From positions 1-9,761 of the forward strand of contig CAJGDU010000034.1 in the NCBI GenBank assembly GCA_904502175.1: a stretch of DNA of 9,761 bases. The letters run 5' to 3'. The position numbers and the translations under genes are program-made. The number at the start of each line of letters is the position of its first letter. The first letter of the stretch is position 1. The notes under the pieces are model-generated. The model was not told where the DNA came from, ran no database searches, and worked only from the letters and a program-made list of their open reading frames with translations. This stretch comes from Clostridiaceae bacterium (GTDB lineage Bacteria > Bacillota > Clostridia > Oscillospirales > Acutalibacteraceae). This document shows positions 1-4,367 of this stretch, piece after piece.

Positions 1-77
1 GATTCGAACCCACGTGCCGGAGTTACCGGCAAACTGATTTCGAGTCAGCCCCGTTATGACCACTTCGATACGTCTCC
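1..77 (-). tRNA. tRNA-Ser (anticodon CGA), 3' end cut off by the window edge
   Basis: Decodes the serine codon UCG. Read on the minus strand, the 5' acceptor strand is GGAGACG (77-71). The anticodon stem GCTGA/TCAGT closes a CTCGAAA loop (44-38) with anticodon CGA at 42-40. A long class II variable arm (GCCGG/CCGGC stem, 30-16) is typical of serine tRNAs. The T-loop GTTCGAAT follows at the window edge. About a dozen 3' bases (T-stem partner, 3' acceptor strand, discriminator) lie outside the window. The gene has its own promoter overlapping the end of the upstream dehydrogenase gene. Confidence 0.95.
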
Positions 78-92
78 GTGTTGCGCCCCTGT

Positions 93-121
93 ATTTTAGC
101 AGAGCGGGGCACCTCTGTCAA
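93..121 (-). promoter_or_regulatory. Sigma-A type promoter of tRNA-Ser
   Basis: On the minus strand a perfect -35 box TTGACA (121-116) is followed by a 17-base spacer and a -10 box TAAAAT (98-93), preceded by TGC as in extended -10 promoters. The predicted start lies around 86, about 9 bases before the mature tRNA 5' end at 77. The -35 box overlaps the TGA stop codon of the dehydrogenase gene. No dehydrogenase terminator is visible between the two, so readthrough into the tRNA is also possible. Confidence 0.75.
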
Positions 122-1083
122 TCGGCTTCGACGACGTTCAGAGAAGCGCCTTCGAGCCAGGCCTGGACGTTCTCCAGGACCACGTCCACCAGGCGCTGGC
201 GGGTCTCCCGCGGCGCCCACGCCACGTGGGGCGTGATGATGCAGTTCTCAATGTCCTGCAGGGCGCAGTCGGCCCGCATGGGTTCCTCTTCGAGGACGTC
301 GAGGGCCGCGCCGGAGAGGTGTCCGGAGCGCAGGCTCTCGGCCAGTGCCTCCTCGTCGACGATGGGGCCCCGGGCGGTGTTGATGAAGAACGCGCCCTCT
401 TTCATGAGCGCAAACCGTTCTCTGTTGAACAGGTGGTGCGATTCGTCGTTCAGCGGGCAGTGGACCGACACGACGTCGGCTGTTTTCAGCAGCGTCTCGA
501 GGTCGGTGAACTGGGTGACTCCGTCGCCGGACCAGCCGGAGACGAAGGACCGGGAGGTGGCCAGGACGTTCATGCCGAAAGCATGGGCAATGGCGGCCAC
601 CCGCTGCCCGATGCGGCCGTAGCCGACCAGACCGATGGTCTTCCCTTCAAGTTCTTCTGTCGGGAAGATCATGTTGGCAAAGTTGCCGGAGGCGGTCCAG
701 CCGCCGGCTTTCGTGTCGATGCTGTAGTCCCGGACCCGGCCGAAGTGGTCGAGCATCAGGGAGAACACGTGCTGCGCCACCGCGTTGGTCGAGTAGGACG
801 GCACGAAGGTGACGGTGATGCCCCGCGCCTTGCAGGCTTTGAGGTCGATATTGTTATAGCCGGTGGCGCACTCGCCGATGTAGCGGAGCTTCGGAGCGTG
901 CTCCAGCAGCTCTTCTGTCACGACGATCTTGTTGACGAACAGGATATCGGTGTCCTTCAGTTCCGCGTTCAGTTCTTCCGGCGTGGGGTGGTCCAGGATG
1001 ACCAGGTCTCCCAGGCGCTCGAACCCGGACATGTCGATGTCGCCCCGGGTCAGGGTCTTGTATTCCGGCATCAGGATTTTCAT
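118..1083 (-). CDS. D-isomer-specific 2-hydroxyacid dehydrogenase (glycerate dehydrogenase / hydroxypyruvate reductase-like)
   Basis: A 321-residue NAD(P)-dependent oxidoreductase, normal length for the family, expected to be a soluble cytosolic enzyme interconverting a 2-keto acid and a D-2-hydroxy acid. The N-terminal substrate domain carries ATGYNNIDL (about 73-81) and PSYSTNAVAQH (about 95-105). The Rossmann domain has the dinucleotide motif GLVGYGRIG (151-159). The catalytic trio is visible as Arg238 in NTARGPIVDE, Glu267 in DVLEEEP and His286 in TPHVAWAPRE. The ATG at 1083 was chosen over an upstream in-frame start at 1122 because GAGGAGG lies a proper distance before it and homology begins with MKILMPEYK. 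The subfamily resembles glycerate dehydrogenases, but the substrate cannot be fixed from sequence, so no symbol is given. The gene is divergent from obg. Confidence 0.93.
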   Translation of the reverse strand: MKILMPEYKTLTRGDIDMSGFERLGDLVILDHPTPEELNAELKDTDILFVNKIVVTEELLEHAPKLRYIGECATGYNNIDLKACKARGITVTFVPSYSTNAVAQHVFSLMLDHFGRVRDYSIDTKAGGWTASGNFANMIFPTEELEGKTIGLVGYGRIGQRVAAIAHAFGMNVLATSRSFVSGWSGDGVTQFTDLETLLKTADVVSVHCPLNDESHHLFNRERFALMKEGAFFINTARGPIVDEEALAESLRSGHLSGAALDVLEEEPMRADCALQDIENCIITPHVAWAPRETRQRLVDVVLENVQAWLEGASLNVVEAD

Positions 1084-1112
1084 CAGGGGATCCCTCCTCG
1101 CAAATCGCCATA

Positions 1113-1141
1113 AGACTATCACAAACCGGCAGGGGCGTCAA
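1113..1141 (-). promoter_or_regulatory. Possible promoter of the dehydrogenase gene
   Basis: On the minus strand TTGACG (1141-1136) is followed 17 bases later by the weak -10 box TAGTCT (1118-1113). An alternative is GATAGT (1120-1115) preceded by TGT, extended -10 style, with a 15-base spacer. The -35 box is good but the -10 is poor, so the exact start is uncertain. It lies back to back with the obg promoter. Confidence 0.4.
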
Positions 1142-1153
1142 ACGGCGCCTCGA

Positions 1154-1182
1154 TTGACTTCCCCTATTCAATTTATTATAAT
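1154..1182 (+). promoter_or_regulatory. Strong sigma-A type promoter of obg
   Basis: TTGACT (1154-1159), a 17-base spacer, then a perfect TATAAT (1177-1182). The obg start codon is only 33 bases after the -10 box, which leaves a leader of about 25 bases with a purine-rich Shine-Dalgarno site (AAAGGAAAGGA, 1197-1207). It probably drives obg and mrnC together. Confidence 0.85.
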
Positions 1183-1214
1183 CAGGAAAACATTTCAAAG
1201 GAAAGGACCCCACT

Positions 1215-2486
1215 ATGTTTGTCGACATCGCGAAGATCACAGTCATAGCCGGAAAGGGCGGCAACGGCGCCGTTGCCTTCCACCGGGAGAAATATGTGGC
1301 CAGCGGCGGCCCGGACGGCGGCGACGGAGGCCGCGGCGGAAACATCATTTTCGTCGTGGACACCTCTCTGGCCACCCTGTCCGATTTCCGTTACAAGCGC
1401 AAGTACAAAGCGGAAAACGGCAAGGACGGCCGGGGCAACAAGTGCAACGGCAAGCGGGGTCAGGACTTATACATCAAGGTCCCGAAGGGCACCATCATCC
1501 GGGAAGTGGAGAGCGGCGCCATCCTCGCCGACATGTCCGACGAAGAGGAGTTCATTGCCGCGAAGGGCGGCCGCGGAGGCTGGGGCAACCGGCATTTCGC
1601 CACCCCCACCCGGCAGGCGCCCCGCTTCGCGAAAGACGGCATGCCCGGCGAAGAGTGGGAACTGCAGCTCGAACTGAAGCTTCTGGCGGACGTCGGCCTT
1701 CTGGGCTTCCCCAACGTCGGCAAATCCACCCTCATCTCCGTGGTCAGTGAGGCCAAACCCATCATTGGCGACTACCACTTCACCACCATCGTCCCGGTCC
1801 TGGGCGTCGTCTCTATGGGCGAGGGCAACTCCTTCGTCATGGCGGACATTCCCGGCCTCATCGAAGGCGCCTCCGACGGCATCGGCCTCGGACACGAGTT
1901 CCTGCGCCACGTGGAGCGCTGCCGCATGCTGGTCCACATCGTCGACGTGGCCGGTTCCGAGGGCAGAGACCCCATCGAGGACTTCAACGCCATCAACGCC
2001 GAACTCGAAAAGTTCAACCCCGACATGATGGACCTGCCGCAGATCGTGGCCGGCAACAAGATCGACATGGCCAGCGATGAACAGATCGAGGCCTTCCGCT
2101 CCTACGTTGAGGAACGGGGCTACGAGTACTTCAGCATCTGCGCCCCCATCCTCGAGGGCACGAAGGAGCTCATCAACGCGGTGGCCGCGAAGCTTGCCAC
2201 CCTGCCGCCCATCAAGCGGTATGAGACGGAAGAGATCCCGCTGGAGATGCTCGAAAAGAAGAAAGACACCGGCTTCACCATCCGGGTGGAAGACGGCATC
2301 TATATCGTGGAGGCCGAGTGGCTCGTGCCCATCCTCGCGAAGATCGACTATGACGACTACGAGTCTCTGCAGTACCTGCAGAGGGTCCTGCAGACCAGCG
2401 GCATCGACCAGGCCCTCCTCGACAACGGCATTCAGGACGGCGACACCGTCAGCCTGTACGACATCGAATTCGACTACGTATCCTAA
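1215..2486 (+). CDS. obg: Obg/CgtA family ribosome-assembly GTPase
   Basis: An essential cytosolic GTPase involved in late 50S subunit assembly and linked to stress and (p)ppGpp responses. At 423 residues it has the three-domain Firmicutes layout. The glycine-rich Obg fold (about 1-158) includes GKGGNGAVAFHREK near the start and repeated GG motifs. The G domain has P-loop GFPNVGKST (164-172), switch I FTT (189-191), DIPG (211-214), NKID (281-284) and a G5 loop around SICAP (307-311). The OCT domain (about 340-423) contains VEAEWL. Two motif variants stand out: the usual PNLG after switch I reads PVLG (Asn replaced by Val195), and the G5 ISA reads ICA. The stop codon overlaps the mrnC Shine-Dalgarno site, so the two genes are co-transcribed. 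The usual rplU-rpmA (L21-L27) genes do not precede it. Confidence 0.97.
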   Translation: MFVDIAKITVIAGKGGNGAVAFHREKYVASGGPDGGDGGRGGNIIFVVDTSLATLSDFRYKRKYKAENGKDGRGNKCNGKRGQDLYIKVPKGTIIREVESGAILADMSDEEEFIAAKGGRGGWGNRHFATPTRQAPRFAKDGMPGEEWELQLELKLLADVGLLGFPNVGKSTLISVVSEAKPIIGDYHFTTIVPVLGVVSMGEGNSFVMADIPGLIEGASDGIGLGHEFLRHVERCRMLVHIVDVAGSEGRDPIEDFNAINAELEKFNPDMMDLPQIVAGNKIDMASDEQIEAFRSYVEERGYEYFSICAPILEGTKELINAVAAKLATLPPIKRYETEEIPLEMLEKKKDTGFTIRVEDGIYIVEAEWLVPILAKIDYDDYESLQYLQRVLQTSGIDQALLDNGIQDGDTVSLYDIEFDYVS

Positions 2487-2500
2487 AGGAGCACTTCCTT

Positions 2501-2914
2501 ATGAACCGTTTTTTGGACGCGGCGACCGACCCGAAACAGCTCAGCCCCCTGGACCTTGCGTTCCTCGGAGACTGTGTCTATGAGCTGTTCGTCAGAGAGC
2601 GGCTGGTGACCGAGGCCAACCGCCCGGCCGGCGACCTGCACGCCGCAAAAGTCCGCTGGGTGAACGCCGATGCCCAGGCCGCAGCCTTAGAGCGCATTGC
2701 CCCTCTTCTGAACGAGGAGGAAGAGGCCGTTTTCCGCCGGGGCCGCAACACCCACACCAACCACACACCGAAGAACAAAAGCGGCGCCGCCTACCACGCG
2801 GCCACCGGGTTCGAGGCCCTCTTCGGGTACCTCTACCTGCAGGGCGAACTGGACCGGCTGCGCACGTTCTTCGACATAATTTACGATGGACAAGAGGAAC
2901 AATCCTCTATATAA
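2501..2914 (+). CDS. mrnC: Mini-ribonuclease III
   Basis: A 137-residue RNase III-like nuclease that lacks the double-stranded RNA-binding domain, a normal length for Mini-III. In Bacillus subtilis Mini-III matures 23S rRNA ends from double-stranded precursors with help from protein L3. Visible motifs are LAFLGDCVYEL with the catalytic Asp24, HTPKNKSGAAYHAATG (88-103), and GFEALFGYLYL with the catalytic Glu106. AAAGGAG (2485-2491) overlaps the obg stop codon and sits 9 bases before the ATG, indicating translational linkage to obg. In many Firmicutes mrnC follows cysS; here it follows a ribosome-assembly GTPase, which fits its rRNA role. Confidence 0.95.
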   Translation: MNRFLDAATDPKQLSPLDLAFLGDCVYELFVRERLVTEANRPAGDLHAAKVRWVNADAQAAALERIAPLLNEEEEAVFRRGRNTHTNHTPKNKSGAAYHAATGFEALFGYLYLQGELDRLRTFFDIIYDGQEEQSSI

Positions 2915-2915
2915 T
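2887..2915 (+). promoter_or_regulatory. Internal promoter for yebC inside the end of mrnC
   Basis: TGGACA (2887-2892, one mismatch to TTGACA), a 17-base spacer, then a perfect TATAAT (2910-2915). The -10 box overlaps the mrnC stop codon. A start near 2922 would give a leader of about 37 bases ahead of the yebC-family ATG. This suggests yebC can be transcribed independently of obg-mrnC. Confidence 0.6.
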
Positions 2916-2958
2916 AGTTTCGTCATTTCACAAAGCATTTTAAGGGAGGCGTGCACCC

Positions 2959-3723
2959 ATGTCCGGACATTCCAAATGGAGCACCATCAAACGCAAAAAA
3001 GAGAAGACCGACAACGCGCGAGCCAAGGTCTTCACCAAAATTGGCCGTGAGCTGGCCGTCGCCATCAAAGAGGGCGGACCGGACCCCGACAACAACTCCA
3101 AGCTGAAAGACGTCATCGCCAAGGCGAAAGCCGCGAACATTCCGAACGACAACATTGAGCGGGCCATCAAGAAGGCCGCCGGCGAGGACGCGAACAAAGA
3201 GTACGTCGAAAACGTCTACGAGGGCTACGGCCCGAACGGCATTGCCGTCATCGTCGAGACCCTGACCGACAACAAGAACCGCACCGCGGGCGATGTACGC
3301 CACTATTTCGACAAATACGGCGGAAATCTCGGCCAGTCCGGCTGTGTTTCCTTCATGTTCGAGCGTTGCGGCGTCATCCTCATCTTCCTTGTCGATGAGG
3401 ACGAGAACCCCGTCGACGAAGACACCCTCATGGAGGCCGCCCTGGAGGCCGGCGCCGAGGACTTCCTCACCGACGACGACCTGGTCTACGAGATAAGGAC
3501 CGGCATTGGCGACCTCGGCTCCGTCCGCGACAGCCTGGAAGCCGCCGGCTACAAGTTCTCCACCGCCGAAGTCCAGTATGTCCCCTCCACTTACGTCAAG
3601 CTGACCGATGAGGAGGCCCTGAAGAACATGGCGAAGATGATCGAAATGTTCGAGGACAACGACGACGTGCAGAACGTCTGGCACAACTGGGAGAACCCGG
3701 AAGACGCCGAAGACCTTCTGTAA
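2959..3723 (+). CDS. YebC/PmpR/TACO1 family regulatory protein
   Basis: A 254-residue cytosolic protein with the family N-terminus SGHSKWSTIKRKK and conserved blocks NIPNDNIERAIKKA (60-73), YEGYGPNGIAVIVE (87-100), NKNRTAGDVRH (105-115), GGNLGQSGCVSFMFE (121-135), LEAGAED (162-168) and DDVQNVWHN (235-243). The family has been described both as DNA-binding regulators (PmpR) and as translation factors (human TACO1; recent work on bacterial members links them to relief of ribosome stalling at proline runs). In this company (obg, mrnC) a translation role seems likelier, but that is inference. AGGGAGG (2943-2949) precedes the ATG. Against typical sequences there seem to be a few extra acidic residues around 142-151 in the middle domain. 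A strong terminator follows. Confidence 0.93.
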   Translation: MSGHSKWSTIKRKKEKTDNARAKVFTKIGRELAVAIKEGGPDPDNNSKLKDVIAKAKAANIPNDNIERAIKKAAGEDANKEYVENVYEGYGPNGIAVIVETLTDNKNRTAGDVRHYFDKYGGNLGQSGCVSFMFERCGVILIFLVDEDENPVDEDTLMEAALEAGAEDFLTDDDLVYEIRTGIGDLGSVRDSLEAAGYKFSTAEVQYVPSTYVKLTDEEALKNMAKMIEMFEDNDDVQNVWHNWENPEDAEDLL

Positions 3724-3729
3724 ACTCCA

Positions 3730-3775
3730 ATAAAAAACAAAGACGGTGTGTCCGGAGGGGCACACCGTTTTGTTG
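3730..3775. terminator. Bidirectional rho-independent terminator between yebC and the small membrane protein gene
   Basis: The perfect stem ACGGTGTG (3743-3750) / CACACCGT (3761-3768) can extend inward by TCC/GGG to 11 pairs with a GGAG tetraloop. Rightwards it is followed by TTTTGTTGT for yebC. On the minus strand it is followed by an even better T-rich run (complement of 3731-3742), so it also serves the convergent gene at 3826-4119. A second small perfect hairpin, AGGTAG-ACG-CTACCT (3781-3795) followed by GTTTT, lies just to the right. A CCTGAG/CTCAGG pair (3808-3813 / 3825-3830) spans the stop codon of the minus-strand gene. Confidence 0.88.
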
Positions 3776-3825
3776 TGTCGAGGTAGACGCTACCTGTTTT
3801 ATGTAAACCTGAGAAATGGGCAGAC

Positions 3826-4119
3826 TCAGGCTACACGCTTGGGTTCGGGGTCGTCAGACGTTCTGAGGAGGACCGCCTGTTTTCTCGCGTACTCCGCGCG
3901 GCGGGCGATGCGCTCCCTCTCCTGCTCGTTCTTCCGGGCCGCTTCCCTGGAGGCCAGGTAGGTGGCGCTGTGGGCCGGAGCGGAGGCCCTGCGTGTGTCC
4001 CGCAGGCGGGCCCAGAGCTTCTGTTCGAACGCGATGACTTTTTCTTCGTTGAGATAGCCGGCCAGGAGCAGGATGACGGCGGCGACTTCTAACGTGGTTT
4101 TCAGCACAAAGGTAAACAT
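3826..4119 (-). CDS. Small single-pass membrane protein of unknown function
   Basis: A 97-residue protein whose family I cannot name. Residues 4-22 form a hydrophobic helix (FVLKTTLEVAAVILLLAGY) that should anchor the N-terminus in the membrane. A conserved-looking NEEKVIAFEQKLWARLR stretch (24-40) follows, then a highly charged Arg/Glu/Ala-rich segment (about 55-85) likely to be one long cytosolic helix, and a polar tail. There are no cysteines and no catalytic motif. The ATG at 4119 is favoured over an upstream TTG at 4134 because GGGAGGA precedes it with 7-base spacing. It has its own strong promoter, flanked by LexA-like motifs, and shares the yebC terminator. Size and topology recall SOS-induced division inhibitors (YneA, SosA), but no LysM domain is seen and the resemblance is only general. 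Confidence 0.75.
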   Translation of the reverse strand: MFTFVLKTTLEVAAVILLLAGYLNEEKVIAFEQKLWARLRDTRRASAPAHSATYLASREAARKNEQERERIARRAEYARKQAVLLRTSDDPEPKRVA

Positions 4120-4135
4120 AGGACTTCCTCCCAAA

Positions 4136-4151
4136 GGTCGAACAAACGACC
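4136..4151. repeat. Perfect inverted repeat in the leader of the small membrane protein gene
   Basis: GGTCG-AACAAA-CGACC is a perfect 5-base dyad with a 6-base centre. It is transcribed in the leader of the minus-strand gene, immediately upstream of its Shine-Dalgarno site (complement of 4126-4132). It could form a small RNA hairpin, or its CGAAC half could be part of an operator adjoining the LexA-like box at 4151-4164. Confidence 0.45.
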
Positions 4152-4164
4152 GAACATTTGTTTT
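4151..4164. promoter_or_regulatory. LexA-like (SOS box) operator candidate
   Basis: CGAACATTTGTTTT matches the Bacillus-type LexA consensus CGAACRNRYGTTYC at 12 of 14 positions, including the core GAAC-N4-GTTY. It lies just downstream of the predicted start of the minus-strand small membrane protein gene, where binding would block transcription. An inverted copy of its core (ACAAATGTT, 4207-4215) lies on the other side of the promoter. Only motif matching supports the call; no LexA gene is in view. Confidence 0.4.
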
Positions 4165-4215
4165 TCGTTACAAGTTTATTATACACGTGGTTTTCGGGAA
4201 GTCAACACAAATGTT
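4153..4215. repeat. Separated 9-base inverted repeat flanking a promoter
   Basis: AACATTTGT (4153-4161) and its exact reverse complement ACAAATGTT (4207-4215) lie 54 bases apart from start to start. The first is in the leader and the second directly abuts the -35 box (4200-4205) of the minus-strand promoter. The match continues with two further identical bases after one mismatch. This arrangement would suit a dimeric regulator that binds both sites around the RNA polymerase footprint. Confidence 0.5.
4178..4205 (-). promoter_or_regulatory. Sigma-A type promoter of the small membrane protein gene
   Basis: On the minus strand TTGACT (4205-4200), a 16-base spacer and a perfect TATAAT (4183-4178). 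The transcript would start near 4171, giving a leader of about 50 bases before the ATG at 4119. Confidence 0.75.
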
Positions 4216-4250
4216 TCAGTTTTTTCTGAAGTGTCCTTTTTTACGGACAC
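4215..4250. repeat. Two adjacent perfect dyads with oligo-T centres
   Basis: TTCAG-TTTTTT-CTGAA (4215-4230) is directly followed by GTGTCC-TTTTTTAC-GGACAC (4231-4250). Both arms are perfect in each dyad and the dyad centres are 18 bases apart. They sit between the divergent small membrane protein gene and the PASTA protein gene. They may be operator sites or curved DNA; neither has the GC-rich stem plus trailing T-run of a good terminator. Confidence 0.45.
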
Positions 4251-4298
4251 AAATCGCCAAAATGGCCCCAAAAAGCGCTGTAACGGTACTGAAACCAT

Positions 4299-4334
4299 TT
4301 GTAATTGGATAATTTAAGGTCTTTATATTAAAAT
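4299..4334 (+). promoter_or_regulatory. Probable promoter region of the pseudokinase gene, exact boxes uncertain
   Basis: This AT-rich stretch lies 34-69 bases before the ATG at 4368. Candidate pairings are TTGTAA (4299-4304) with TATATT (4324-4329, 19-base spacer) and TTGGAT (4305-4310) with TAAAAT (4329-4334, 18-base spacer). Neither is close to consensus, so the gene may be weakly transcribed or need an activator. The stretch between 4251 and 4298 shows no recognisable feature. Confidence 0.35.
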
Positions 4335-4367
4335 AGGACTGATATCCATACAGGAAAGGAGAATTCT

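Noticed and set aside
226..1113. 295-residue plus-strand frame antisense to the dehydrogenase
   Set aside because: The opposite strand carries the full set of dehydrogenase motifs; this frame has none and no promoter.
2923..3765. 280-residue open frame on the minus strand, antisense to yebC
   Set aside because: Val/Gly/Leu-rich shadow of a conserved gene; it spans the bidirectional terminator and has no ribosome binding site.
3781..3795. AGGTAG-ACG-CTACCT considered as a separate main terminator
   Set aside because: The hairpin is short and follows an already strong terminator; it is noted as an accessory within that entry.
4231..4250. GTGTCC-N8-GGACAC considered as a terminator for transcription entering the pseudokinase leader
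   Set aside because: The stem is only 6 pairs, the T-run is in the loop and not after the stem, and no upstream plus-strand gene needs it. It is kept as a dyad repeat.
4073..4312. 79-residue plus-strand frame across the divergent promoter region, with an AGGAG a few bases ahead of its ATG
   Set aside because: It overlaps the 5' part of the small membrane protein gene and both regulatory dyads, and its translation is compositionally unremarkable. Chance seems likelier.
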